Notes: generated by a model not told the origin, from the letters alone. A stretch of DNA of 28,916 bases from Micavibrio aeruginosavorus (GCA_003241285.1 QFOT01000010.1:1-28916); one strand, 5' to 3'; positions 15,647 to 23,921 are shown, counted from the stretch's first letter. Translations and numbers: made by a program.

Positions 15647-16954
15647 CTAAGAATTCTTCTCTTCCCGAAGCTTCTCCCAGTAATCAAGACGTTTCCTGAT
15701 TTCGCGCTCGAAACCGCGCTCCGGAGGGTTATAAAATATTTCCCGCTCCATCTCATCAGGGAAGTAATCCTGCCCTGAAAATGCCTCTTTCGTATCGTGG
15801 TCGTAATCATACCCCGACCCATAACCTTCCGCCTTCATCAGCTTGGTTGGCGCATTCAGTATATGTTTGGGCGGCATAAGCGAGCCTGTTTCCTTTGCCG
15901 CTCGTTTAGCCGCTCCATAGGCCTTATAGACGGCATTGGATTTCGGCGCCGTTGCCAGATAAACCAATGCCTCTGCCAAAGCCAGTTCCCCTTCGGGACT
16001 TCCCAGCCTCTCATAGGTTTCCCAGGCATGCAGCGTCATGGCGAGAGCCTGTGGGTCGGCAAGACCGATATCCTCGGTCGCCATTCGTACCATGCGGCGT
16101 GCGATATATTCGGGATGCTCCCCGCCAGCCAGCATCCGGCAAAACCAATAGAGCGCGGCATCGGCATCAGAACCGCGCACGCTTTTATGAAGCGCTGAGA
16201 TTAAATTGTAATGAGAATCGTCTTTTTTGTCGTAAAGCGGGGCACGGCGTTGGACGATGGTCATTAGACCCTGCAAATCAAGATCTCCTTCTGCCTGCAC
16301 GAAAACCTGCTCGGCCAAAGTTAGAATATATCGCCCGTCGCCATCGGCCATGGCTTTGAGATTTTCACGCGCTTCTGGTGTAAGCGGTAATGCCCGCCCA
16401 AAATGAGCTTCTGCTCGTGATAATAAAATCTCGAGCGCCGCGTCATCAAGGCGCTTCAATACAAAAACCTGTGACCGCGACAGGAGCGCCGAATTCAATT
16501 CAAAAGAAGGATTTTCGGTCGTTGCGCCAATCAGAATAACCGTGCCATCTTCCACCACCGGCAAAAATGCATCCTGCTGTGATTTGTTAAAGCGGTGAAT
16601 CTCGTCAACGAAGAGCAATGTCCCTTTGCCGTTTTCAAAGCGCAGCCGCGCAGAGTCAAAGATCTTGCGCAAATCCCCCACGCCGGAAAAAATCGCCGAG
16701 ATTGTCTCAAAATGAAGATCGGTATGCTGAGCCAGTATCCGCGCAAGTGTCGTCTTGCCGCATCCCGGAGGACCCCAGAAAATCATCGACGATAATTTAC
16801 GCGCTGCCACCATTTTGCCGAGTGGCGCATCCGCAGCCACGATATGATTCTGCCCCACAACCTCTTCCAAAGCTTTAGGGCGTAATAAATCAGCCAATGG
16901 CTGGGTTTTAGGCTTGGCTTTATCTGGCTTATCGACAGCGAATAAATCGGGCAT
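15647..16954 (-). CDS. rarA: Replication-associated recombination protein RarA (MgsA)
   Basis: AAA+ ATPase related to clamp-loader subunits and eukaryotic WRNIP1. It acts at stalled replication forks and binds SSB. The 435-residue protein has the N-terminal LADLLRPKALEEVVGQ leader, Walker A GPPGCGKT (61-68), Walker B LLFVDEIHRF (113-122), and sensor 1 within ILIGATTENPSFELNSALLSR. The C-terminal tetramerisation domain includes SALHKSVRGSDADAALYW and IARRMVRMATEDIGLADP, both diagnostic. Length and architecture are normal. It lies 30 bases downstream of degP on the same strand. Confidence 0.96.
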   Translation of the reverse strand: MPDLFAVDKPDKAKPKTQPLADLLRPKALEEVVGQNHIVAADAPLGKMVAARKLSSMIFWGPPGCGKTTLARILAQHTDLHFETISAIFSGVGDLRKIFDSARLRFENGKGTLLFVDEIHRFNKSQQDAFLPVVEDGTVILIGATTENPSFELNSALLSRSQVFVLKRLDDAALEILLSRAEAHFGRALPLTPEARENLKAMADGDGRYILTLAEQVFVQAEGDLDLQGLMTIVQRRAPLYDKKDDSHYNLISALHKSVRGSDADAALYWFCRMLAGGEHPEYIARRMVRMATEDIGLADPQALAMTLHAWETYERLGSPEGELALAEALVYLATAPKSNAVYKAYGAAKRAAKETGSLMPPKHILNAPTKLMKAEGYGSGYDYDHDTKEAFSGQDYFPDEMEREIFYNPPERGFEREIRKRLDYWEKLREEKNS

Positions 16955-16984
16955 GGAATGATAATAGCGTTTTATTCGGAGATG

Positions 16985-18385
16985 TCATCTCACCACTATT
17001 GTCCGTTCCTGTCCTTTTGTACGGATGGTCAAAGCCCAGTTGACCCTAGAGGTGCTGCCATCGAGCAGTTTTTGTGCTTCCGCTGGTGATTTGAGCGGAA
17101 CGCGGTTGATGGCTACGATAATATCGCCGACAGACACCAGCCGCGCCGCAATCGAGTTATTCTGGACTTTAGCGACCACGACGCCCGTGTCCTCGCCTTT
17201 TAAGCCCAGCTCCACCTCAAGGGCCGGATTGATATTGGCAAGCGTCGCGCCGGAAAGCGGGTTGCGGCCTTTGATAACCGTGCTCAGCCGCGCCGGACTG
17301 TCCGGCGGCGAGATGGCGGCAACATTCGCCTCGCCCTTTTCACCTTTCCTGTCATAGCCGACCTTGACGCTGCTGCCGATCGGCACCATGGCGAAGCGGA
17401 AACGGATTTCGGACGCATCATGGATCTTGCGTCCGTTTACAGAAGTGATCAGGTCGCCGACTTTAAGCCCTGCTTTCAGCGCAGGACTTTCAGGATGAAG
17501 CGCCGTGATCAAGGCGCCAGACGGCGATGACAGGCCCAGCGATGCCGCAATATCCGACGTTACATCCTGCACCGATACACCGACCCAGGGTCGCACGATC
17601 TGGCCGTTGACGGTCTGACCCGATTTTTCTGCGGAGATGATGGTAGCGACCATTTCGGAGGGGATAGCAAAACCGATCCCAAGGCTGCCGCCCGAATTGG
17701 AGAAGATCGCAGAATTGATACCGACGATACCGCCTTTCATGGAAACAAGGGGACCGCCTGAATTACCCGGATTGATTGCGGCATCGGTCTGGATAAAGAA
17801 ATTGAAATCGTTGATGCTTAAGGATGACCGGGCAAGTGCCGAAACAATGCCGCTTGTCACCGTCTGGCCGACCCCGAACGGGTTGCCGATCGCCAGCACT
17901 AAATCACCGACCTCCAGCGTATCACTCGGCTGCAGGGGGGAGGACGGTAATTGCTCGCCCTTGGTATCGAGGCGCAGCAGGGCAATATCGGAAGCGGCAT
18001 CATTCAGCTTCAATGTTGCCGGGAATTCGCGTCCATCGGTTAACATGACCGTGATTTCCTTGGCGTCCTTGATAACATGGGAATTGGTGACGACCAGACC
18101 GGACGGATCGACTATCACGCCGCTTCCGAGGGAGCTTTCAAGGCGCTGCTGCGGCATGCCGTATCCGCGCCCGAAGAACTGTCCGAAAAACGGGTCGGCC
18201 ATAAGCGGGTTGACGTTCGCGACCAGTTTCTTGGTATAGATATTGACGACAGACGGCGCGACTTTTTTGACCAGCGGAGCGAAAGACATTTCGATCTCGG
18301 CTTTGCTTTGCGGGATAATTTCCTGCGCCAAAGCGGATGTCGCCAAGGACAGAACGGATAAAAAAGCGATCAGTATTTTTTTCAT
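16985..18385 (-). CDS. degP: Do/HtrA-family periplasmic serine protease with two PDZ domains
   Basis: Periplasmic protease/chaperone that removes misfolded envelope proteins. Signal peptide 1-20 ends in A-L-A. The S1C catalytic triad is H103 in VVTNSHVIKD, D133 in ASDIALLRLD, and S209 in AINPGNSGGPLV. Two PDZ domains follow: about 265-355, with SPALKAGLKVGDLITSVNG, and about 380-465, with VSVGDIIVAINR. The LA loop after residue 55 is short and contains LMADPFFGQFFGRG, typical of DegQ/alphaproteobacterial forms. The symbol is therefore family-level: degP and degQ are not separable here. It heads the minus-strand run towards rarA. The 158 bases upstream are AT-rich, and I could not settle on a promoter. 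Confidence 0.95.
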   Translation of the reverse strand: MKKILIAFLSVLSLATSALAQEIIPQSKAEIEMSFAPLVKKVAPSVVNIYTKKLVANVNPLMADPFFGQFFGRGYGMPQQRLESSLGSGVIVDPSGLVVTNSHVIKDAKEITVMLTDGREFPATLKLNDAASDIALLRLDTKGEQLPSSPLQPSDTLEVGDLVLAIGNPFGVGQTVTSGIVSALARSSLSINDFNFFIQTDAAINPGNSGGPLVSMKGGIVGINSAIFSNSGGSLGIGFAIPSEMVATIISAEKSGQTVNGQIVRPWVGVSVQDVTSDIAASLGLSSPSGALITALHPESPALKAGLKVGDLITSVNGRKIHDASEIRFRFAMVPIGSSVKVGYDRKGEKGEANVAAISPPDSPARLSTVIKGRNPLSGATLANINPALEVELGLKGEDTGVVVAKVQNNSIAARLVSVGDIIVAINRVPLKSPAEAQKLLDGSTSRVNWALTIRTKGQERTIVVR

Positions 18386-18543
18386 GGGAGATAAAATACT
18401 ACGGCTAATAGCAAGTTCAAGAGAAGCTGGTCATATCTCATGAGCAAAAAATGATTTCAAAATAAGATAAGCATTCAATATATAAACCCATTTATAGTTT
18501 GGCTAATGGCCATACCAAGAATGGAAAGAGCAGCTCCAAGCAT

Positions 18544-19023
18544 TCAGTTTATCCTGAACATGCAGGTTATCAAAAAAGCCATAAATACATAACTATAAAC
18601 AATCAAAAAAACTTGGAAATTATATATATCTTCCCACGGCCACCGTCCTGCTTGTACACCCAGGAGAACAGGCAGCAAGATTACCAATTGGACTAATATC
18701 ATCCAATTTTGGGCGTTTACAAATTGATAAAAAAATTGGTGACGATCAAACTGTTTAACAAAAATAAAAACAGCACCTAGATACAATACGCTAAACAATC
18801 CAAATTTAACTGCAAAAATGATCAATAAATTTATTAAAGAGCGGCCATTGAATTCCGGGTTTATTTGGGCCAAATAGGCTCCAAATGGCAGTAGAACTAC
18901 AGGCACTATAAATGAAAATCTAGCAGCTTTAGCTGTATTTTCGAACCGATCTATTCCGCCTTTGATAAAAATAGGAATTTCTAGACATCCCACCAAAGCA
19001 TCAGAAATTTTTTGTCTACTCAT
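18544..19023 (-). CDS. AT-rich orphan membrane protein of unknown function
   Basis: I do not recognise this 159-residue protein. Four hydrophobic segments are visible at about 37-53, 62-88, 107-123 and 136-155. The first 36 residues are amphipathic, with GCLEIPIFIKGGIDRFENTA, and a loop at 88-105 is rich in F, Q and H (KQFDRHQFFYQFVNAQN). The layout is loosely like small Yip1-type integral membrane proteins, but I would not claim that. By count, 18661-18960 is about 35% GC, while neighbouring degP is near 50%. The start is only 17 bases from the ribosomal-operon terminator, and no clear Shine-Dalgarno is present. It would need its own start point, or depend on read-through. Real coding is supported by length and membrane pattern, not by homology. 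Confidence 0.65.
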   Translation of the reverse strand: MSRQKISDALVGCLEIPIFIKGGIDRFENTAKAARFSFIVPVVLLPFGAYLAQINPEFNGRSLINLLIIFAVKFGLFSVLYLGAVFIFVKQFDRHQFFYQFVNAQNWMILVQLVILLPVLLGVQAGRWPWEDIYNFQVFLIVYSYVFMAFLITCMFRIN

Positions 19024-19040
19024 ATAGTAAGTTTAACAAA

Positions 19041-19080
19041 AAAAAGCCTACTCTCCCAAAAAAAGGAGAGCAGGCTTTTT
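19041..19080 (-). terminator. Bidirectional Rho-independent terminator ending the ribosomal block
   Basis: Arms 19041-19056 and 19065-19080 pair as AAAAAGCCT/AGGCTTTTT and CTCTCC/GGAGAG, with one A-C mismatch and an 8-base loop. U-tracts are present on both strands. On the minus strand it begins 14 bases beyond the rplQ stop and should end the alpha-operon transcript. Confidence 0.9.
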
Positions 19081-19093
19081 AAACTTTTATTAA

Positions 19094-19633
19094 TTATTCA
19101 GCGTCTTTTGCTTTCGGTGTCTTTTTTGCTTTCGCTTCTTTTTCACCTGTGGCTTTTTCTTTTTTCTCTGTGTTGGCTTTTTTGACGGCTGCTTTGGAGA
19201 CTGTCAGCTCATCGGCCGGACCGGCAGCGAAATCTGCGTTGTTATTCTGACCTGAGTCTTTGCCTTTTGCAGACGGATCGCGGTCGACCAGCTCGATGAT
19301 CGCCATAGGAGCAGCATCACCGTAACGGAAACCGGCTTTCAAGATACGCGCATAACCGCCCGGGCGGGACGTATAGCGATCTGCCAGTGTCGAGAAGATT
19401 TTCGCCACAACCGCATCGTCACGCAGAACAGCGAAAGCGTTACGACGATTGGCAAGGCCACCTTTTTTACCAAGGGTGATCAGCTTTTCAACGAAAGGAC
19501 GAAGTTCTTTTGCTTTTGGCAAAGTCGTTACGATTTGCTCATGCTTGACGAGTGCGTTTGCCATGTTAGACAGCATCGCGGAGCGGTGAGCCGATGTACG
19601 GTTCAGTTTACGTTGTTTAATTCCGTGTTTCAT
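19094..19633 (-). CDS. rplQ: 50S ribosomal protein L17 with a long charged C-terminal tail
   Basis: Large-subunit protein near the exit tunnel. MKHGIKQRKLNRTSAHRSAM at the start and the core through GDAAPMAIIELVDR (about 1-118) are standard. Residues 119-179 form an extra tail, first N/D/A-rich, then K/A/E-rich (KKEKATGEKEAKAKKTPKAK), making 179 residues against about 120-140 in most bacteria. The gene is separated from rpoA by 152 bases that include a terminator-like hairpin, so it may be partly uncoupled from the rest of the alpha operon. Confidence 0.96.
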   Translation of the reverse strand: MKHGIKQRKLNRTSAHRSAMLSNMANALVKHEQIVTTLPKAKELRPFVEKLITLGKKGGLANRRNAFAVLRDDAVVAKIFSTLADRYTSRPGGYARILKAGFRYGDAAPMAIIELVDRDPSAKGKDSGQNNNADFAAGPADELTVSKAAVKKANTEKKEKATGEKEAKAKKTPKAKDAE

Positions 19634-19655
19634 TTTAGCACTTTCTCTTTTCTGC

Positions 19656-19675
19656 GATCTTAAACGGGTAAGATC
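19656..19675 (-). promoter_or_regulatory. Small inverted repeat in the rplQ 5' leader
   Basis: GATCTT (19656-19661) and AAGATC (19670-19675) pair across an 8-base loop, 22 bases before the rplQ start. A second short pair, GGACA/TGTCC, is at 19727-19739. Both could fold in the rplQ leader RNA; their role is unknown. Confidence 0.3.
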
Positions 19676-19744
19676 ATTTTGTTTATCCGATCAACACCAC
19701 GTTGTGACGCAGTAAAAGCCGGATGCGGACACTATGTCCTATTT

Positions 19745-19780
19745 AAAAACAGGATCCGATTTTGGCCGGATCCCGTTTAA
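19745..19780 (-). terminator. Terminator-like hairpin between rpoA and rplQ
   Basis: AAAC-a-GGATCCG (19747-19758) pairs with CGGATCC-c-GTTT (19767-19778) across an 8-base loop, with one mismatch. On the minus strand the 3' arm runs into a 5-U tract, and the hairpin starts within 10 bases of the rpoA stop. It could be a partial terminator or an RNA-stability element. Confidence 0.65.
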
Positions 19781-19785
19781 TTTTT

Positions 19786-20811
19786 TTAGCTGGCGAATGG
19801 ATCATCCATTTTCTTCGCCAATTCTTCGATATTCTCTGGCGGCCATCCTTCGATTTGCATGCCGAGATGCAGACCCATGATCGTCAGAACTTCCTTGATT
19901 TCATTCAAAGATTTACGACCGAAGTTAGGCGTGCGCAGCATTTCGGATTCTGACTTTTGAACGAGATCACCTATATAGATGATGTTGTCGTTTTTCAGGC
20001 AGTTTGCGGAGCGAACTGACAATTCCAGCTCTTCTACTTTCTTCAGCAGATTGCGGTTGAACGGCAGGCTTTCTTCTTCGCGGGAAACTTTCGCTTCCTT
20101 TGGCTCTTCGAAGTTGATGAACACTTGCAGCTGGTCTTGCATGATACGGGCTGCGTAAGCGATCGCATCTTCAGGTGTGATAACGCCGTTTGTTTCGATG
20201 TTCAGTGTCAGCTTGTCGTAGTCTGTAATCTGGCCAACGCGTGTGTCTTCTACGTCGTAGGAAACTTTACGGATTGGCGAAAAGATGGAGTCGACAGGGA
20301 TCAAACCAACTGGCGCATCTTCCGGACGGTTCTGGCTGGCCGGGCGGTAGCCTTTGCCTGTATTCACGGTCATTTCCATTTCCAGTTTCGCCCCTTTATC
20401 GAGTGTGCAGATAACCAGATCAGGATTCATGATTTCGATGTCGGCACCGGCTTCGATCATTCCGGCTGTGACTTCGCATGGACCTTCAGCATTGATGCGC
20501 ATACGCTTCGGGCCCTCGGCATGCATACGAACCGCAATCGCCTTGATGTTCAGGATGACATCCGTAACATCTTCGCGAACACCTTCGATTGTGGAGAATT
20601 CATGCTGAACGCCGGCGATTTTAACAGCCGTAACTGCCGCGCCTTGCAAAGAGGAAAGCAGGATACGACGCAGGGCGTTACCCAGTGTCAAACCAAAACC
20701 GCGCTCAAGTGGCTCGACGACAACTTTACCGGCATTGCTGTTGGTTTTGTTTCGCTCGACGTCAACTTTGTTTGGTTTGATCAGTTCCAGCCAGTTCTTC
20801 TGTATCAACAT
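19786..20811 (-). CDS. rpoA: RNA polymerase alpha subunit
   Basis: The alpha dimer nucleates RNA polymerase assembly; its C-terminal domain contacts promoter UP elements and activators. The 341-residue protein has the N-terminal assembly domain (1 to about 235), with RGFGLTLGNALRRILLSSL (38-56) and IEGVREDVTDVILNIK. After a linker comes the C-terminal helix-hairpin-helix domain (about 255-330), containing LELSVRSANCLKNDNI and LRTPNFGRKSLNEIKE. The 82-base gap from rpsK has a good AAGGAAGAG ribosome binding region. Length and domains are normal. Confidence 0.98.
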   Translation of the reverse strand: MLIQKNWLELIKPNKVDVERNKTNSNAGKVVVEPLERGFGLTLGNALRRILLSSLQGAAVTAVKIAGVQHEFSTIEGVREDVTDVILNIKAIAVRMHAEGPKRMRINAEGPCEVTAGMIEAGADIEIMNPDLVICTLDKGAKLEMEMTVNTGKGYRPASQNRPEDAPVGLIPVDSIFSPIRKVSYDVEDTRVGQITDYDKLTLNIETNGVITPEDAIAYAARIMQDQLQVFINFEEPKEAKVSREEESLPFNRNLLKKVEELELSVRSANCLKNDNIIYIGDLVQKSESEMLRTPNFGRKSLNEIKEVLTIMGLHLGMQIEGWPPENIEELAKKMDDPFAS

Positions 20812-20893
20812 ACTGTTTCTCTTCCTTGTTTTAAGTAGCGTAGACTATTCTTATTATCCGAAATCCCTGTTTCCACGGGGACGCTTTCTGCGA

Positions 20894-21307
20894 TTAAACG
20901 CGGCGGCGCTTGCGTGGACGAACACCGTTATGCGGGATCGGCGTGATGTCCTTAATGCCCTTGACGATCAAGCCGACAGAGCTGAGCGCACGCAGTGCGC
21001 TTTCGCGACCTGTACCCGGGCCTTTGACTTCAACATCGACTTCTTTCAAGCCATGTTCCTGAGCCTTACGAGCCGCATCTTCTGCCGCAACCTGCGCCGC
21101 GAAAGGTGTAGACTTACGGGAGCCTTTGAAACCCATCGTGCCTGATGTCGACCAGGAGATAGTGTTCCCCATCACGTCTGTGATTGTGATCAATGTATTG
21201 TTGAAAGTCGCATTTACGTGGACAACGCCCGAGTGAATGTTTTTGCGGACGACTTTCTTTTTTCCGCCCTTGCCGCCCTTAGCAGCGCCTTTAGCTGGTG
21301 TAGCCAT
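20894..21307 (-). CDS. rpsK: 30S ribosomal protein S11
   Basis: Platform protein of the small subunit, at the mRNA exit site. The 137 residues carry the core signature HVNATFNNTLITITDVMGN and GPGTGRESALRAL, and end in HNGVRPRKRRRV as usual. The N-terminal Gly/Lys-rich extension (AAKGGKGGKKKVVRK) is common in alphaproteobacteria. It follows rpsM by 31 bases. rpsD, which comes next in E. coli, is absent here and rpoA follows directly. Confidence 0.98.
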   Translation of the reverse strand: MATPAKGAAKGGKGGKKKVVRKNIHSGVVHVNATFNNTLITITDVMGNTISWSTSGTMGFKGSRKSTPFAAQVAAEDAARKAQEHGLKEVDVEVKGPGTGRESALRALSSVGLIVKGIKDITPIPHNGVRPRKRRRV

Positions 21308-21338
21308 TTTTCTATTCCTTTAAATTCGCAATAATCGA

Positions 21339-21722
21339 TTATTTTTTAGCAATTGGCTTTTTGCCGGCGACTGGTTTTGCCGGGCCTTTGCGTGTACGCG
21401 CATTCGTCTTGGTGCGCTGACCGCGAACAGGCAGGCCTTTACGGTGGCGAAGACCGCGGAAGCACTGCATATCCATCAGGCGTTTGATCGCGAGAGATGT
21501 CTCACGACGAAGATCGCCTTCGATAGGGAAGCGGTTGGATTCGATGATCTTGCGGATCTGGTTCATTTCATCTTCGGTCAGGTCTTTCATGCGACGTGAA
21601 AAATCGATACCGACTTCGGTACAAATTTGTTCTGCCGTGTGACGACCAATGCCGTGGATATATGTAAGAGAGATAATTGCTCTCTTGTTGTCAGGAATAT
21701 TGACGCCTGAAAAACGGGCCAT
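21339..21722 (-). CDS. rpsM: 30S ribosomal protein S13
   Basis: Head protein of the small subunit that bridges to L5 and contacts P-site tRNA through its tail. NIPDNKRAIISLTYIHGIGR and GLRHRKGLPVRGQRTKTNAR are diagnostic. The 127 residues include a short basic tail (PAKPVAGKKPIAKK). An AAAGGAG ribosome binding site precedes the ATG. It is the first gene after a promoter and structured leader, so it heads a separate alpha-operon transcript. Confidence 0.98.
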   Translation of the reverse strand: MARFSGVNIPDNKRAIISLTYIHGIGRHTAEQICTEVGIDFSRRMKDLTEDEMNQIRKIIESNRFPIEGDLRRETSLAIKRLMDMQCFRGLRHRKGLPVRGQRTKTNARTRKGPAKPVAGKKPIAKK

Positions 21723-21862
21723 AATTGCTCCTTTGAGCGTTAAAGTTGAGTTCTAGCCGAACCGTAATACCGGTTCGTAATCCAAATCCAGCTTAAGTCT
21801 TTGATATTAATAGATTTATCAAAGGCACAAATAACCCCTAAAGGCGTTATTTTGCCGGAATG
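21723..21862 (-). promoter_or_regulatory. Structured 5' leader of the alpha operon (candidate ribosomal-protein autoregulatory RNA)
   Basis: The roughly 140-base leader between the promoter and rpsM contains three hairpins in order. AATAAC/GTTATT is at 21830-21851, with extra CC/GG pairing. A perfect 8-bp stem, CTTTGATA/TATCAAAG, is at 21799-21824. A 7-bp stem, CGAACCG/CGGTTCG, is at 21758-21777 with a 6-base loop. None has a U-tract, so they are not terminators. In E. coli the alpha operon is repressed by S4 through a pseudoknot before rpsM. Here rpsD is missing from the operon, so the ligand is open. Confidence 0.5.
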
Positions 21863-21867
21863 GGCGC

Positions 21868-21895
21868 ATATTATTCAGAATTTGGACAGAGTCAA
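21868..21895 (-). promoter_or_regulatory. Sigma-70 promoter for rpsM-rpsK-rpoA-rplQ
   Basis: On the minus strand TTGACT (21890-21895) and TAATAT (21868-21873) are separated by 16 bases. The -35 matches five of six and the -10 four of six positions. It lies just downstream of the adk stop, and transcription would start near 21861. This is the clearest promoter in the window. Confidence 0.75.
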
Positions 21896-21923
21896 CTAAA
21901 TAACTTGAAAAGCTGTGGATAAC

Positions 21924-22502
21924 TCAAGCTTTTGAGAGAATTTTTGCGATTTGGCCGGTTACGTCATCAACTGTCGCCATGCCATCCACTTTTTGCAGGA
22001 TTTTCTTACCTTCATAATATGGCAGGATAGGCTTGGTTTGATCATTATAGACAGACAGGCGCTTCTTCAAAGCCTCTGCATTATCGTCTGCTCTTGGTCC
22101 GCCCGTAGTTTCCGCGGCGCGTTTCTCGATCCGAGCCAGCAAGGCATTTTCATCGACAACCAGTTGAATGACAGCGTCCAGATTGCGTTTTTTGTCTGAG
22201 AGCATTTTATCGAGCGCCTCGGCCTGCGGCACGGTACGCGGGAAGCCGTCAAGGATAAATCCATTTTGGCAGTCATCCTGATCGATGCGGTTTGAGATCA
22301 TCTCGATCATGATGTCATCAGAAACAAGACCGCCGCCATCCATGATATTTTTTACTTTAACGCCGAGCTCGGACGCCGCCGCGATTTCTGCACGAAGCAT
22401 ATCGCCGGTAGAAAGCTGTTTCAGACCTTTTTCGTCTTCCAGAATTTTAGCCTGCGTGCCTTTACCGGCGCCGGGTGGGCCCAGAAGAATTATATTGGTC
22501 AT
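21924..22502 (-). CDS. adk: Adenylate kinase, short (LID-less) form
   Basis: Catalyses ATP + AMP = 2 ADP in the cytosol. The P-loop is GPPGAGKGTQ (8-17). The AMP-binding region has STGDMLR and DGFPRTVPQAEALD. After LLARIEKRAAE the sequence goes straight to DDNAEALKKRLSVYNDQTKP, so the long zinc-type LID is absent; 192 residues fit the short form. The gene overlaps secY by ATGA, which fixes the start and implies translational coupling. It is the last gene of the spc-type transcript, and the next promoter begins immediately beyond its stop. Confidence 0.97.
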   Translation of the reverse strand: MTNIILLGPPGAGKGTQAKILEDEKGLKQLSTGDMLRAEIAAASELGVKVKNIMDGGGLVSDDIMIEMISNRIDQDDCQNGFILDGFPRTVPQAEALDKMLSDKKRNLDAVIQLVVDENALLARIEKRAAETTGGPRADDNAEALKKRLSVYNDQTKPILPYYEGKKILQKVDGMATVDDVTGQIAKILSKA

Positions 22503-23845
22503 CTACGTTTTTTCCCCAGTTTAGTACGTTTCAGAAGGCCTTCATATTGATGCGCGATCATATGCGAGTGAACTTGCGCAACCGTATCCATTGTAACCGA
22601 TACAACGATCAGAAGCGATGTGCCGCCGAAATAAAACGGCAAGCCATATTCGGCAATCAGAAGTTCAGGCAGCAAACAAATCAGGACCAGATAAAGCGCA
22701 CCGACTACGGTGATCCGCGTTAGAACGAAATCCAGATATTCCGCCGTGGATTTACCCGGGCGGACACCTGGAATAAACCCGCCATGCTTGCGCAGCATTT
22801 CTGCGTTTTCTTCCGGATTGAAGACGATCGCCGTATAGAAAAACGCGAAGAAGACGATCAGGGATGCATAGAAAATCATATGCACCGGATGGCCCATCTG
22901 CATGTAGCGGGAAATATCCGCGACAAACCCTGTCTGCTCTGCACCTGTGAAACCGACGATTGTCATCGGCAGGAAAAGCAGAGATGACGCAAAGATTGGC
23001 GGTATAACGCCAGACATATTGAGCTTTAACGGTAAGTGGTTTTGAGAAGCTTGCGCCATTTGCTGCGGCCCGACCTGGCGTTTTGGATATTGTACCAGAA
23101 GGCGGCGCTGCGCACGTTCCATGAAGATAATGAACAGGATTACGCCAACGATCATCAGGCAGATAACCGCGATAGAAACAAAGCTAAACTGGCCTTGGCG
23201 GCCCAGCTCAAGGAAGCTGGCCAAAGCATGCGGCAGGTTGGCGACAATACCGGCGAAGATAATCAGCGATGTCCCGTTGCCGATCCCGCGTGCGGTGATT
23301 TGCTCACCGAGCCATAGCAGGAACATAGTGCCGCCGACGATGGTGATGACTGTCGAGATACGGAAGAACAGGCCAGGATCGATAACGGCGGAACCTTGCG
23401 GGCCTTGCAACGACTCAAGACCGACTGCCAGACCCCAGGCCTGAACAGTCGCTAAAAGCACTGTCAGGTAACGTGTGTATTGGTTTATCTTTTGACGGCC
23501 GGAATCGCCTTCTTTTTTCAGGGCTTCAAGATTTTTGAAAAGAGCCGTTGCCAGCTGCACGATAATCGACGCCGAAATATACGGCATGATCGAGAGCGCA
23601 AAAATCGTCATACGCTGCAAGGATCCGCCAGAGAACATGTTGAACATATCGAGAAGTCCGCCGCCTTTTTGCTCGAAGATACCTTCCCAGACATGCGGGT
23701 CGACACCCGGTATTGGAATGTAAGAACCGAGGCGATAGGTGAGCAAGGCCAAAACCACGAACAGGATTCGTTGTTTCAGTTCGGTTGCTTTGGCAAAGGC
23801 GCCCCAATTGGCATTTTTGGCAAGTTGTTCGACGGCAGAGGCCAT
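22499..23845 (-). CDS. secY: Protein translocase subunit SecY
   Basis: Channel-forming subunit of the Sec translocon in the inner membrane. Ten membrane segments can be followed in 448 residues. Family signatures include YIPIPGVDP, MFSGGSLQRMTIFALSIMPY, LGEQITARGIGNGTSLIIFA, the cytosolic C4 loop with RAQRRLLVQYPKRQVG, and PEENAEMLRKHGGFIPGVRPG. The basic tail KRTKLGKKRR is normal. It is preceded by a 185-base gap with a terminator hairpin after rplO, so it may be transcribed partly from its own promoter together with adk. Confidence 0.98.
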   Translation of the reverse strand: MASAVEQLAKNANWGAFAKATELKQRILFVVLALLTYRLGSYIPIPGVDPHVWEGIFEQKGGGLLDMFNMFSGGSLQRMTIFALSIMPYISASIIVQLATALFKNLEALKKEGDSGRQKINQYTRYLTVLLATVQAWGLAVGLESLQGPQGSAVIDPGLFFRISTVITIVGGTMFLLWLGEQITARGIGNGTSLIIFAGIVANLPHALASFLELGRQGQFSFVSIAVICLMIVGVILFIIFMERAQRRLLVQYPKRQVGPQQMAQASQNHLPLKLNMSGVIPPIFASSLLFLPMTIVGFTGAEQTGFVADISRYMQMGHPVHMIFYASLIVFFAFFYTAIVFNPEENAEMLRKHGGFIPGVRPGKSTAEYLDFVLTRITVVGALYLVLICLLPELLIAEYGLPFYFGGTSLLIVVSVTMDTVAQVHSHMIAHQYEGLLKRTKLGKKRR

Positions 23846-23921
23846 GGATAATCAGTCTTTCAATGGATGAATAAGGATGAAGTATTTTTAGGTTATGGAT
23901 GCGCGAATATCAAGCGGCAAT

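Noticed and set aside
18386..18543. Heat-shock (sigma-32) promoter for degP, suggested by CTTGAAC on the minus strand upstream of the start
   Set aside because: No matching CCCCAT-type -10 element at proper spacing, and the element lies too close to the ATG. The region is AT-rich, so chance matches are likely.
20125..20838. 237-residue plus-strand open frame opposite rpoA
   Set aside because: It mirrors rpoA codons, yielding a Cys/His/Phe-rich translation with no recognisable domain.
21723..21923. A missing rpmJ gene between adk and rpsM
   Set aside because: No short Cys/His/Lys-rich frame is present in the gap on either strand. In many alphaproteobacteria rpmJ is elsewhere, so its absence is not remarkable.
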